From contig JAJTTP010000018.1 in assembly GCA_023313575.1 (NCBI GenBank), positions 124,001 through 188,000 of the forward strand: a DNA stretch of 64,000 nt, read 5' to 3'. The notes below the pieces were generated by a model. It had not been told where the DNA came from. It ran no database searches and saw only the letters and a list, made by a program, of their open reading frames with translations. The position numbers and the translations under genes were made by a program. Numbering within the stretch: position 1 is the first letter of the stretch; every line of letters begins with the position of its first letter. The DNA is from Eutypella sp. D-1. Its lineage: Eukaryota; Ascomycota; Sordariomycetes; Xylariales; Diatrypaceae. Positions 23,919-36,860 of the stretch are shown here, in pieces.

Positions 23919-25748
23919 GAGAGAAAAAAAGGGGGAGGGGGGATGCGATAGGCAGGACGACGTGCGGGAACGGCAAGCAGTATACATATAGTCGACGTCA
24001 TCCGAAGGAGTTTGACAGATCAGTTCGGTTGGGTCTGTTTGGTTCACTAATACTAATACGGGCGACCGTGCAACCATCTACAATACATACACTATAAGAG
24101 GGGGGCCGAGCTTTGCGCTGTGTACATACCGGCCGATGAAGCACGGCTAGATAGACACGCTGTCAGATGGGGACGACAGGAGACACACGGGGCATGGCGA
24201 TCTCGTTTCTTTCGCCAGATCTCAAATTAGAGTCCAGAGGGACAGCCAATCATTACGGGTAGTCAATTAGCTAGATCTAGGATAGGATAATTCTTAATGG
24301 GCCAGATTGATGGGCCAGCCATATCGTGAGCCACGACCAGTTGTCGTATCGCGTATATCACATACTACGTAGGATCGTGATAACTGAACAAGGCCAACAA
24401 AGCACAACACATAAAAGAAAGAAAAAGCCCCGAAACTATGTGCATATGATATATGATTGTAGAGGTGACAGTAAAGCAGCCGGACTGTATGTTCACATGC
24501 TCAACCCGTGCGCCCCAGGTATGTCTCCCGATTTGCTGTAACCATTGTCGTCACTGGTACACGAATATTCATGATACTTTGGTGCCTAAAAGCTGCGGCA
24601 TCCATCATGCCCACCTGGCAGTGTTGGTAAACGAAACATACGAAATACTCGTAGAAAGTATGTATGTATGTATGTAATGTACAGGTCTTGCGTTAGGCTG
24701 TTATTTAGCAGCCTATTTACTCTTAACCATGCAGGCCATGGGCTTGCGTAACGCGGTAGCGTAATAACGGGCAGAGCGGGTAGGCACAAGGAAGGGTGGC
24801 TGTGCGAAACGCCAAGACACCAGATCCTCCAAAATCAGCATTACATCATGGCGCTGCAAGGCTGGCTCGGATACAAGCAATTGCCCACCTGGGCAGTTAC
24901 GTACCTCTACCTACCTAGGTACTTACGTACGTACCTAGTGTACATAGTAGACAGAGGTACACCACGCTATTCTGCCCGCTATTTCCCCCCTCCCCCGCAG
25001 ACTAAAGAAGCTACGAATGGCCTCCTCTTCCTTTCTTTCTAATCAACCAACCAGCCAGCCAGCCGACCACTGAGCAACCAACCAACTTAACTTTAAAACC
25101 TCAAAGCAAAAACTCTCGAGCTTAAGAGGTTTAGAACAAGAACGGGAAGAAGTACAAGACTTAACCTTAGAAAGTTTAGAAACATCCATTGGAAGAAGGT
25201 AAGTACGTTGCGTTGCGCTATTAATAAGAAAACCTTGTGATGATGATGGCAACCTTACCACCTTGAAAATCCCGTCCCGGCCCCCCCGGCCTTTTCCCCC
25301 TTCAGCCAGTCGCATTTGCCATTCACCTTCTGCCTTAATGTTCCCACTTTGCCCACCATAGAAGCCAAGGAAGACCAATAGCTCAACTTGTTATTGACTT
25401 TGACTTTAACTTTGGCCTTCTTTGAACTTTCGAATTTGTTCACCATACCAGCTGCCTCTCTGTAGCCTCACCTCTACAATCAATTCCATATACACTATAC
25501 ACACATCATACACGCATAGACGTTCATCCTCTCTATCTCTTTCTCTCTCTCTCTCTCTAACATTCATTTCCCCCAGTATTCAGTATTTTGATCCCAAATA
25601 AACTTGCGAGGCGACGTAGGCTCGCCTTCACCGACTCGCCCTACCGATCCACCAATTCCTTAAGGGAATCTCCTACTTGGCTCTTCCGGCATATTGCAAT
25701 CTCAACCCCAACCTCAAATCTTAAACCCCCTCCTCGGCATTCGACACC
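23919..25748. other. Intergenic and fimbrin promoter/5' UTR
   Basis: No gene is seen. There is a (TATG)n run near 24658-24676 and a TACCTAGGT-type palindrome at 24912. The last 250 bases before fimbrin are long pyrimidine-rich tracts (25520-25560), common in strongly expressed fungal promoters and leaders. Confidence 0.5.
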
Positions 25749-28059
25749 ATGAATGTCCTCAAGCTCCAGAGGTAAGTAAAATCATTGTACTCATTTGTGG
25801 TGCCAGCTGGCGGTGGTATCGATATCGATATCGAATGCAATGCGATGTGATACGATACATTCGTGTGTGATCGAACCAAACTAATGATATTGAGCGCATG
25901 ACTATAGAAAATACCCTCAGTTCGAACAAGGCGATCTCTTCGCGCTCACAGATGCCTTTCGCAAACTAGACGTTGACGACAAAGGTTATATCGACGAGGC
26001 CACCGCTATCAAAGCCACTCAAACAGCCGAACGCCAACCATACGATGTCGTGAGACAAGCATTAAGGGAGGTCGAGCTTGACTCCTCCCGCAGAGTCGAA
26101 CTCGAAGACTATGTCGACGTAAGTCGTGTGCGCCTACTGCTTACTGTCATTTATATGTTAGGCAATAGGAAAACGGAAAAAATGGATATCTAACCCAAGT
26201 TTCACTCCCTCCCTAGCTGATCGCCAAATTACGCCAATCCTCCACAGCCCAGAAGCGCATGTCCACCGGTGGCCCTCCTGGATCTCCTAGTCAGGGTCTT
26301 GTATCTCAAATAACTGGCGGGAAGGGCCATCAATCCAAAGGTAGCATCGGAAGGATTCAGGTTCAGGGTTCCAGTGCCAATGTCACCCATACCATCAACG
26401 AAGATGAGCGTACCGAGTTTACCCGCCATATCAACGCTGTCCTGGCTGGCGACGAAGACATCGGAAGCCGGCTACCTTTTCCCACCGACACTTTCGAGAT
26501 GTTCGACGAGTGTAGGGATGGTCTGGTGCTGGCTAAGCTGATCAACGATAGTGTGCCGGATACTATCGATGAGCGTGTCTTGAACGTACCTGGCAGGAAG
26601 ATCAAAAAGCTCAATGCATTCCACATGACCGAGAACAACAACATCGTTATTGAGTCCGCCAAGGGTATCGGTTGTTCTGTCGTCAATATTGGCAGCGGAG
26701 ACATTATCGAAGTACGAGAGCACCTGGTTCTGGGCCTGATCTGGCAGATCATTCGGAGAGGCCTGCTCGGCAAGATCGACATCAAGCTTCACCCCGAACT
26801 GTACCGTCTATTAGAGGAAGATGAGACGTTGGAACAGTTCCTACGTCTGCCACCGGAGCAGATCCTTCTGCGATGGTTCAACTATCATCTAAAGGCCGCC
26901 GGGTGGCACCGCACAGTCACTAACTTCTCGAGCGACGTCAAGGATGGTGAGAATTACACCATTCTCATGTCGCAAATTGGAAAGGATTATGGCATTACAC
27001 GTAGTCCGCTGCAGATCGGCGATCTACTACAACGGGCTGAGGCAATCCTGACCAACTCTGAAAAACTCGACTGCCGGAAATTTCTGACCCCGAAGGCCCT
27101 TGTCGCTGGAAACCCCAAGCTGAACCTGGCTTTTGTCGCTAACCTGTTCAACAACCACCCCTGCCTCGAGCCTATCACCGAGGAAGAGAAACAGCAAGTG
27201 GATGATTTCGATGCGGAGGGCGAGCGAGAAGCCAGGGTGTTCACCCTGTGGCTCAACAGTTTGGATGTCAAACCGCCAGTTACCTCCATCTTTGACGACC
27301 TACGCGACGGCGCCGTGCTCCTGCAGGCCTACGACAAGGTAGTCCAGGGCTCGGTCAACTGGCGCCATGTCAACAAGAGACCCGCACATGGTGGCGAGCT
27401 TATGCGATTCAAGGCCATTGAGAACACGAACTACGCCATCGAGCTAGGAAGACAGCTCGGCTTTTCATTGGTCGGAATTCAGGGTGCGGATATCACGGAC
27501 GGACAGAAGATGCTCACGCTGGGTCTCGTGTGGCAGCTCATGAGGAAGGACATCACCGTCACGCTCGGCTCCCTGGCCCAGCGGCTGGGCAAGCGCGAAA
27601 TTACCGATGCGGAGATGGTCAGATGGGCGAACGACATGTCCCGGAAGGGCGGTCGTAACTCGGCCGTGCGGTCCTTCAAGGACCCCGCGATCGGCAGCGG
27701 AATCTTCTTACTGGACGTGCTGAACGGCATGAAGAGCAGCTACGTCGACTACGACCTTGTCACCCCCGGCCGGACCGACGAGGAGGCGTATATGAACGCG
27801 AAGCTCAGCATCAGTATCGCCAGAAAGCTGGGTGCGACCATCTGGCTGGTGCCGGAGGATATCTGCCAAGTGCGCAGTCGCCTGGTAACGACCTTTATCG
27901 GTAAGTGTTTTTTTTTTTTTGTTTTTGTTTTTTTGCAAACCAGTCGTAATCTTCTCTTTTTTTGCCCGAGGCGGCGGTATATGAGTTCATCTGTGCTAAC
28001 CAGTTTTAACACCAATAGGCTCTTTGATGGAGACGTACGAGAAGATGCAGGGCCAGTAA
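25749..28059 (+). CDS. Fimbrin (plastin) actin-bundling protein
   Basis: Four exons (25749-25771, 25908-26118, 26217-27900, 28019-28059) give 652 aa, the usual fimbrin length. Fimbrin cross-links F-actin in cortical patches during endocytosis and tip growth. Residues about 9-85 form an EF-hand region (DAFRKLDVDDKGYIDEATA). Four calponin-homology domains in two actin-binding modules follow. Signposts include DGLVLAKLINDSVPDTIDER, GLIWQIIRRGLL, RWFNYHL, LLQAYDKV and LGLVWQLMRKDI. The C-terminus SLMETYEKMQGQ comes from a 41-nt last exon, and reading through the last intron would instead add an implausible tail. The first exon encodes only MNVLKLQR. The order of domains and the near-complete length make this secure. 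No sign of damage is seen. Confidence 0.96.
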
Positions 28060-29347
28060 ACCTGACATCTCCCGAGCATGCTCTCTCTTTTCTCTCTCCC
28101 TCTCCTGCGTCACGATGGGATGGATGGACGGGCGTGACGTGTGCGGCGCGGTGCGCTCGGTCTGGGGACTGGAACGACCGATGTCGATGGGGGTATACTG
28201 TAGTAGAAGTTAGGGAGGGCACTAGGAAAAAAAGTTTACGGGTCTTTCCGTTTGCAAAATTCATGTTTTCTCCTCCTCCTCCTCCTTTCTCCTGTGCTGT
28301 TTTATGGGGTGGGCTGGGGGTGTTTAGTTGTAGGTAGTTTATAACTGAGAATATTCGGAATTCCACCGCTTCTCTTCCTTCCTGTTTCGCGTGAATTGCA
28401 GTTATGTCTGTCTGTGTGTCTGTCTGTCTGTAAATTCCAGCAAGTCATTGGAGGCTTCTATTCTTGACTTCGTATTGTAATCTCTTTTTTTTTGTTCTTG
28501 TATGTCTGTACATAGATACGTCGTGCGGCGACGGGTGAATTCCCCCTGACTGCGTTTTCCCATCTTGGATGGGTATGATATAACTGATAACTACCCGCAA
28601 GCAAATTCATCTATTTCATTTTCTAAACCTGGTTTTCCCTCTATCCCCTGTAGCCGCACATGAAGGCGTCACCCATATAAAAAAATTTTTTTTGGGGGGG
28701 GGGGGGGGGTTTAAATTCAATTGTGTCTATACTCGATGATGATCTTTTTCGTCTTATCAGATTAATATATATGTAAGCGAGTAAGATCAACCTGCAGGTT
28801 CTGAGTCCTGAGACACACAAACACACACACCTGTGTGGTCTTACTTCGCTGAAAAGGTGTGAAGTACTTGTACGTCCACTAAATAAATGCCCACTAAAGC
28901 CCACTCATCCGTAGTAAGCCCTGTGGCTTACATACATGTGGAGCTGCACCGTATTGTTCGTCCATCTATCCGACCTTGCCGACCTAGTAGGTATGTACAC
29001 AGGGAGGGGAGGGTGAGGGGGAGCGGACCGAGCTTCCCCTTTTCCCTTTCGCGAGGCTATTCCCAATTAATTATTCGAAAGTCCGCTCCTTTTCCCATTT
29101 CACGCAACGTGCTTATGCATACTTATTTATATGCCGGCGGATAACTAAGACGATTAGAACGGTGGGTTTCTGCATTTGCGTAACTAAGCATTTTCATTCT
29201 AGCCCTGTCCCTGTCGCATATTTATCACAAATAAATAATATATACCGCCCACTACCCCACCCCCCTTTTACCGCACTCAACGCATGGCATAGCTCAAAAC
29301 ATAAAATTTTAGCGTAGCGTAACGTGTGTCGTGGGGTCGCGAAGAAG
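28060..29347. other. Intergenic
   Basis: This is the fimbrin 3' region and sterol acyltransferase promoter. It contains a T8-G16 homopolymer at 28686-28709 and short CTGT repeats near 28408-28430. No gene is seen. Confidence 0.5.
28694..28709 (+). repeat. Poly-G run (16)
   Basis: Sixteen consecutive G follow a run of T. This is a plausible slippage or assembly-error site, and its true length should be treated as uncertain. Confidence 0.8.
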
Positions 29348-31689
29348 ATGAAGGTGCGGGAAGAAGGCTCCGCAGCCCTGAGGGGGAAACCGCCGGACGC
29401 GGAAGATGGCGCCGGTGCCGGCGCCCCGGCGATGCATCGGCGGCGGGGAGCTAAGCCTCGTGGCGCGGGAGGCCGCCCGCTGGATAAATCCACAGCTGGG
29501 GATGCGGCTCTGGAGTTTTTGGACGCGGAGGCGCGGCGGATATTGAGGGGTCTTTTGGAGAAGGTGAGTCTTTCTTCTTGTTTTTTTCCCCCGATGCCAG
29601 ACGCCCTGCTTGACGCGCGCGGTATACCATACGGCACGGACGAATCGATCGGGTCACCCGACCCAACCCAACCAAGCAGTCCATGATACTAACAAGCAGT
29701 TCGCGGGAAGCAGGAGAAGAAGAAGGCGGGCGCTATCAGAAGAAATGGGACCGGGACTGGGCAGAAGCGCAAGCCGGAGTTCCGGGCGCGGGCATCGATA
29801 TTCGACGTTCACCGACGCACAGACGAGGCCTCAGCCACCAGCACCAGCAGCGACAGCCTCTTCCGCGGCTTCTATGCGCTGTTCTGGGTCGTCGTCGCTC
29901 TGCTCGTCGCCCGGCTCGCCGCCGAGAACTGGCGCCGCACCGGCAGCCCGCTCGGTGGAAACGAGTTTCTCAGGTACATAGTCTCCAGAGACGGTGCGTT
30001 GTGGTTTTCTTCGATTTCTTTCTGTTTTATCTTTTCAAAATTTTACCATACGACCCCCCTACCCTCCCCCCTTTCCTATCTGAAGGATAGGCAGATTACA
30101 GTTATGAAAGAGCACGTGCTGATAACTTAAGCTTGAAGTGGGGTTCCTTTTTCTCTGCGACGTCGTGATGTGCGGTCTCACAGGCGTCAGCTGGGTGCTC
30201 CAGCGCCTGGTGCTGCAGGGCTGCATCGACTGGAATCGCTCGGGGTGGATCATCCAGAACGTGAGCTGCCAACCTTTCTTTCCCTCTGTACGGACGCTCA
30301 TCTGCTCATGGAAACGCTGACAGCCGACATGCAGATCTGGCAGGCCCTGTTCGTTGCCGGCGTGGTCGCCATGACGACGTTCCGCGACTGGCCCGTCACG
30401 CACACGGTATTCTTCATCCTGCACGGCCTCGTCATGCTCATGAAGCAGCACTCCTACGCCTTCTCCAGCGGCCACCTCTCCTCCGTGCGTAAGGAGCGGG
30501 CAAGCATCCTCGCGGTGCTCGAGCGGCTCGGGGACGACGCTGAGGGCTCGCCTTCCGCAGCTTCTTTTTCTTCGTCGTCTAAGGATAGGACCGGCGATTT
30601 CGAGAGAATCAACGCGGCGCTCGCGTCGGGCGAACCGCTCGACGCGGAAAAGCGGCGTGCCCTCGGGCACCTACTCAGGCGGGTGGCAGAAGCGCAGAGC
30701 GTTGAGCTCGCGGGGAGCGCGGACGAGGCGCCGGAGCAGCGCGAAGACACGGCGGCGTCGGCGCGCCATTTCTACGCGTACCTCGCGCTGCCGACGCTGG
30801 TGTACGAGGTCTCATACCCGCGCACGGAGGGCGTCGACTGGCGGTACGTGGCGGAGAAGGCGGGGGCCGCCGCCGCCGTGCTCGCCGCCATGGCCCTCAT
30901 CTGCCAGGACCTCATGTACCCCGTCATTGTGGACGCCGCCGCCTGGAAGAGCGCCCGCGGCTGGGACGCCCACCGCCGCCTCAGGGAGCTCCCATGGCTC
31001 GTCTCCGACCTCATGTTACCCCTCACGCTGCAGTATATTGTGAGTGCCAACCTCATTACCACCGTTGGCGGCTTTGGGGAATCCGCTCCCACTTATCCCC
31101 CTAAGCTTCCTGAGTGAACTGTCGGCTGATGATAGATGTGTATGTGCTTGGGTAGCTGGTTTGGTATCTCATCTGGGAATCTCTGCTTAACTTGCTTGCG
31201 GAGCTCACGTGCTTTGCTGATCGCAGTTTCTATGACGCATGGTGGAACAGTGGTAAGTAACAGCTGTATTTTTCAATGCACTGTCCCCTTTACCCCTGCC
31301 TTCTTCCTGCCGATGTTGTCGCACATTCACTAACCACTGACCCACGTACAGCTTCATGGGACCAATACGCGCGCGACTGGAACCGGCCGGTCCACAAGTT
31401 CCTGCTACGGTACGTGTACCACGCGTCGATGACGGGGGCGGGGGCGGGCCGGGAAACGGCGACGGTGGTGACGTTCCTGGTGTCGGCGTGTATGCACGAG
31501 CTCGTCGCCTGGTGCATCTTCCGCAAGCTCCGGGGCTACCTGTTCGTCCTGCAGATGTCCCAGCTGCCCCTCATCCGCCTCAGTCGCACCCCCTGGCTCC
31601 GCGGCCGCACCACCTCCGGCAACGTCTCCTTCTGGATCGGCATCTGTGTCGGCCCCAGCTTGCTCGCTAGTCTGTATCTAGTCCTCTAG
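29348..31689 (+). CDS. Sterol O-acyltransferase (ARE/SOAT, MBOAT family)
   Basis: This ER membrane enzyme esterifies sterols with fatty acyl-CoA for storage in lipid droplets. Six exons (29348-29563, 29714-29993, 30184-30260, 30335-31039, 31156-31252, 31352-31689) give 570 aa. A hydrophilic N-terminus is followed by RASIFDVHRRTDEAS and FRGFYALFWVVVALLVARL, the usual start of the fungal membrane region. The signature FYDAWWN is at residues 451-457 and the MBOAT active-site His507 lies in SACMHELVAW. The protein ends in a hydrophobic segment. Eight or so membrane spans are visible. The exon 2 acceptor at 29713 was chosen because it alone keeps phase with the conserved RASIFDV frame. The Glu/Ser/Ala-rich insertion at about residues 280-340 is a variable loop in this family. 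Confidence 0.93.
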
Positions 31690-32224
31690 GTTTTCGATAT
31701 CACGTATGTCCTAGAGAAAAGGAAGAGAAGACGAAGATAAGGGGTGACGCCTTATGCTATATATAGACTAGATCTCTAATAGAGCTCTACAACTACCGCC
31801 GCATAAGTGCTCTCAGATCACTTTATCGCAGCCAATAAGGAAATTTTATCCTGCCAGCCTATGACCTCTCTAGATGATTTGGCGTTTCCCGTCTACATCA
31901 GTGATTCAGGTCCAGCGACATGACATCCATATTATCCTTCTATTTCTGCTTTGATACCAGAGAAATGCTACAAAGCAATACAATAATAGCTAAGTATAAC
32001 TAACATTAGAGCACGATTAAACACTCACATGCTGCCTTAGTACATCACATTTTTAATAAACATATAATCGATTCCGGACATTTTTACGCGGCTTTCAGGC
32101 GTGTTTTGCATCGAAATGCCATATTGTGACAAAAAGTCGATATAATCAGTGGATTTCAGGTTTATGAATAACTCCGATGAAGAGGACTGAAAAGGGATTA
32201 ATAGCCTGACGATGAAACCCCGCG
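31690..32224. other. Intergenic, convergent 3' regions
   Basis: This is an AT-rich stretch between two convergent genes, with no gene seen. Confidence 0.5.
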
Positions 32225-33405
32225 TTATCCCATCAAAGAGATGACAATGGCTAGGACGGTGCCGAAGACGGAGGAATAGAAGCTCGAAGCTGACAGACCG
32301 ACAGCGACATTGCTGGGTTCGTCCGTCGATTCGTCGCCGTCGTTGTCCATTTCCGATTCGCCATCCAGTGGGGGGTAGGAGAGTGCTCGGGCGGGGCCGA
32401 TGGCCTTTAGGCAGGTCAGGGAGGCGTCGACCTCGTCGACCAAGCTATCCTTCCCGCCGGGATAAAATAAAGTGAGGACAGGCGTGATCCCATGCCAGGC
32501 CATGGAGAGAGCAGCCGGGCGACTTGCCTAGAGAGCGATGGATTAGTTCGGCGAGAATCTAGCCCAGTAGTTTTGGGTGGCTTACATTGTACTTATAGTC
32601 GGCCACGAACGTCAGGTCATTCTGTTTGGCCGTCGTAGGCCAGCACGTCGAAGACGCATTCTGCTTCTCCGTGATAGGCTCCGGCGCTTCGTTGCCAGTG
32701 AGAGCTATGTCGAGCCACCCGTCCGCATCAGTATCGTTTGAACAGTCCACCAAGGACGGATAAAGATTTCCACTTACCAACGGCGGTTACCGGCTGGTCT
32801 ATCCAAAGCGACATCATTGGTTTTCTTAGTTCCTCGCAGGCCTGGGGATATACACCTAGGAGATGCTCTCTTAGCGCATCGCAGTTCTCCTGGGCGCTCG
32901 CATTGCGGTCGACTTCCAGCTCGCTGGCCCAGAAGGTCAGGGCCTCGACACATTTCGCGCCCATGGCGTCGGCACACGTGCCCTCGGTGTCCATGAGATG
33001 CGGGCCGCTCTCGTCGAACTCCAGGGTCCGGTGGAGGCCGTGGAAGAATAGGGCGCAGGCCCCCGTGCCGGACTTTGCGAGGTCCAGGTCCGGCGGCGTG
33101 GTCAGGTAGAACGAGCTGCCGAAGTCGCGCTCCAGGTGCTCCGTGCTGGCCGCGTGGAAGCCCTGGGTCCATGCGAGTCCCTCGAGCGCCTTGTTGTCGC
33201 TGGCGAGCCTTGCCGTGCCGACGGCTATGAATGAGCGGTCTGCCACTGTGCAGTTGTCGTTCTCGCCATCCCCGGCCGGCGGGCACTCGAGGTCCCTACA
33301 GCCGACAATTGTAGGTTCGGAGTCTTGTGCATTTACAATATTTACGGCTGCCGCTGCCACCGCTAGCAGAATCCCAGGAGCGATCTTGATAAGTGGCATC
33401 ACCAT
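32225..33405 (-). CDS. Secreted, probably GPI-anchored orphan protein
   Basis: Three exons (33405-32778, 32704-32586, 32527-32225) give 349 aa. Residues 1-26 are a signal peptide (MVMPLIKIAPGILLAVAAAA...NAQ). The middle is cysteine-bearing and soluble, with FYLTTPPDLDLAKSGTGACA, HGLHRTLEFDESG and a run of conserved-looking cysteines (CADAMGAKC, ENCDALREHL, QACEEL). The C-terminus has an acidic Ser/Asp spacer and then a hydrophobic tail ending SSVFGTVLAIVISLMG, the pattern of a GPI-attachment signal. The layout resembles fungal cell-surface hypothetical proteins, but I cannot name the family or a reaction. The splice joins are standard and keep phase throughout. Confidence 0.8.
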
Positions 33406-36400
33406 GTTCAGGTATCGAGTCGGCTCTAATTTCGCAAGACGAGTATGGAGGTGACAGAGCTAGGACAGGAGGAAAGAGCATGGTTATCTGTAAAATTATA
33501 GGTATGATGAATAAATTGAGCAGCCTGTCACGCCCTCACAGTTCTAAGTGGTGCCTGCCTCCGTACAAACTATCCCTGCGTGGCAACCCGGCTGCACAGC
33601 GGGCGAGTACTGCGCAGGAACAGCACATGGGTCAAAAAAGTCCCTACCCCCTTGCCAATTGGCTGGCTCACTGTATAAATCCTAGGATATAATCTCAGAT
33701 GTTGACCAGCATCGTCACGCGGGAAATTATCGACCCTTGAGTGTTGCCCCTGACGGCTAAGCTTCGTTCCTTCGCGGCTTGGCGGTCAGGGCCTGTAGTG
33801 GCCAGAACCATACAACGGGACAATCTTTCGAATGCCCTTATATGTCGGGATCTGGAACATGATATCTGATATGAAATTAGAAACCCTTTGTTATTGCTTG
33901 AGAATAGGATTTGTCTCCGATGGGATATTGAGGTCCACCAAACACTGATCTTTTGGCGTGATAACCTATGGTTATAGGAATGGGCATGCTGACCTCCTAA
34001 CTTGTTAATTGGGGATTTGGGGGCTTCTCGGTTCTTGTAGGATAGAATTTGAGAGAATTCGGGGCGTAGCTCTATATACATTTAGACATACGTATCATTG
34101 CGGATTCAGGAACTATTTAGAGGATTATTACAGATAGGGGATGTAGAGTTAGGGGCCAAGGGGGTAAGAAAGGGGCAATGTTGCGGACTGTCAAAGAGCT
34201 GTCAGGTGTGATCAGCTGCAAAGAGTAGGCCTCGGGTGTTTTCTTTATGCACATGTACGAGCTCCAAATCTACTCTTCTACATTTCATTAGCCGCACTGA
34301 CAATTTCGAACCAATCAAATCGTTTGATTTTACCCCAGATTTGGGGACATTTTACTTCGTAACTCAACACCTATCGGTCGCATTCGCGTGCAAAAAACGC
34401 CGAATGGTTATGCAAAACGTCTATTATTTTCTGATACCAATTATCAAAAAATTTATCCAGCCAGAAAGTTGCAATAATTGATCGCGAGTGTAACGGGAGT
34501 ACCGTGCACCGTCACGCTGTAATAGGTTTAACGGCACCATTTAGCGTACTTTTGGACAGACCACGCCCGAATAGGTTTAATCGTGGCTTCGGTGGCTTCG
34601 ATAGAATAGATGGGATAGAATCGATGAGATAGAATAGGCTGCAATAGGCTGCGAGGGATAGATGGGATAGATAGAATCGATACGATGGATTCAATAGATC
34701 CCATAGATTTGATAGATTCGATGGCATCTATGGGATAGGCAGCGATAGGCAGCCACCACAGCCACTATAACTTCCTCTACAAAGTCATAAAATCAATTCG
34801 TGCGTTAGCACGAAACGGGCGCATCTTGTTTGACTGCATCGAGATTTCTTTGCCCTCGGGCTCGATCCAGGTCCTATAATGATGCTCTATGCTCCGACGT
34901 CATCAGGACCCGGATTTACCGGGCTTGGGGGTGCAGCCACAGCCTGCTTTCGCATTTTCTGTCGCGAAAGTCGGCATGCTACACCTGGCCCGTTGATACC
35001 GACGCCCTCGTCGTCGACAATGCCTACGAGGACTACATCACTTAGATGTCGCCGCGCTCATCTACTCTGGGATATTCCGCATCTGTGATCCTGATTGACA
35101 CGTAAATGGATGGCCTAATACTGGACACCAATGAGTAGGCTTCATCATATGCGATTCACGAATGGGCTAAGACAGTTCATAGGTCGAGCCAAATTTCATT
35201 CCCGCCGTTCCTGTTCTTGTGGGCAACGAGGCACCTATTGGAACAGGAGATAGCAAGAACATACACAAGGCAATAAGAGGCTTTGAATTTCACTCCAGCT
35301 AAAAGAGGCTTAATTTATTCCAAGGTGTCGTTCGTCTGGGGTCGGTATGGATATACCGGTCTTGCCAGTTTCAATCGACCCTGATTGAACAACCACTACC
35401 TAACCGGGGTCTGTTTGGACAATGCTGAGCATCCAATCCCCGCTAGGCGTAACCGAAACCATGGGAATTCCTCTTCAGCTGGATGCTGGTGATACGGGGC
35501 ATTCTGGAGACTGGCGACAGAATTTCTGTATCACGGTATGGCACGGACGACTCGGGCGATATGTACACTGCACTGGGTCCTCATTACGCCACCTGATTCA
35601 GACAACCAGGGATGAAAATATTCGACAAGTGGTGAAACTCCCAAGGAAAAAGAATTCGCAGGGCAAAAGTTGATAGAAAGAAACGAAAGAATAGAGTGGT
35701 ACGCGCTTTGATATCACAACCTTCCAGCTCCAGTTTATATCCCATATTTCTATAGGTGGTATAAAATCAGACCCAAGCTAAGACGTGATGCTCACCTTGG
35801 GCTTCAAGCGCTCCAACGGTACTCGTGGTTTATGTTAAGGATCGTTAGGACACAGCGGGTACGGAAAAGGCTTGAGGAGCGTCCACTAATGGGTGGGCGA
35901 CGATTCTAGTCATAGCCTATAAGTGGTAGGCAACTATTTGTTTCTCCCAGTACCTAGGTTGCTACACTAAGACAGAAACCACAGAGATACGGTTTTCTAC
36001 ATCGCAGCCGACCCAATGAAAGCTATCGATTTTCCTTCCATTCGACGTACCCGCTGGGATGGATAGATATCCATAGTTGGAACCTCTTAAGTACCTGCAT
36101 GGCAGACCTGAAACCTGGAAGCTGCGAGCAGCCCGACACTACAATAACCTGGGAAGTGATCGAGCTGCTCGGGTAGGAAGACAGGGCCAGAACTCCTAGA
36201 GTTTCTCGAATAAGGTTTGACTCCATTAAACCAGAAATAGGTAGGTACTTACAGCCAATACGTCATGTCAACGATTTCTATATGTGTCGCACAATACCTA
36301 TACTTGCAGTACTCCTGTGACCCGCTGCAACATGTACATACATAGTAGCTAGTAGAAACTCGTCATAGTCCCCGGTGCCCCTAACTGTTTCGGAAGCCAC

Positions 36401-36860
36401 TACGGACTCTACACACCGAGCCGCACCAATCAGGCTCCGGAATGGAAGCCGCTCGAATAGTCTCCCCGTGTAGTGAGTAAGTTCATGTCGAATCTACTTA
36501 GGTAATTGGATGGCTAGTACCACTGTAGAACGGGAAAGTTCAATGCTCCTCGGGGTGTCGCATACGAACCTGCGAGCGAAACTTGCGCCCTAACTGCCCC
36601 TCACCTTCCCTAAACCCCGCCAAGGTTCACGATATGGGTGCAGACTGGCGTGGAGATCCACGGCGGGGTAATTAAACTAAGACATTGCGCCTTGATGAAT
36701 AATTATTGATAGATAAAAGAGAAATAAAAAAGGTCTCACCTGGACTAGAATTTTTTATTTATTTTTCCTCTCCAAACACTTCCCATCTTCTTCGTCCTTA
36801 TTCCCCGTCCTCACTGTACTTAACAACCTTCTTCTCCTATTCCTATAAACTTTAGTGAAA
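33406..36860. other. Long intergenic region
   Basis: No intact gene is seen in 3.4 kb. It contains a GATA-rich degenerate repeat (34598-34755), a short open stretch at 34830-35045 whose end (VDTDALVVDNAYEDYIT) could be coding debris, a TACCTAGGT word at 35951 and the xylose reductase promoter with a GGCTAG motif at 36512-36517. Confidence 0.45.
34598..34755. repeat. GATA-rich degenerate repeat
   Basis: About ten GATA tetramers, most within variants of GGGATAGA or GATAGAATCGAT, fall in under 160 bases between genes. It looks like a decayed minisatellite. Cluster binding by a GATA factor is possible but unsupported by a nearby gene. Confidence 0.6.
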
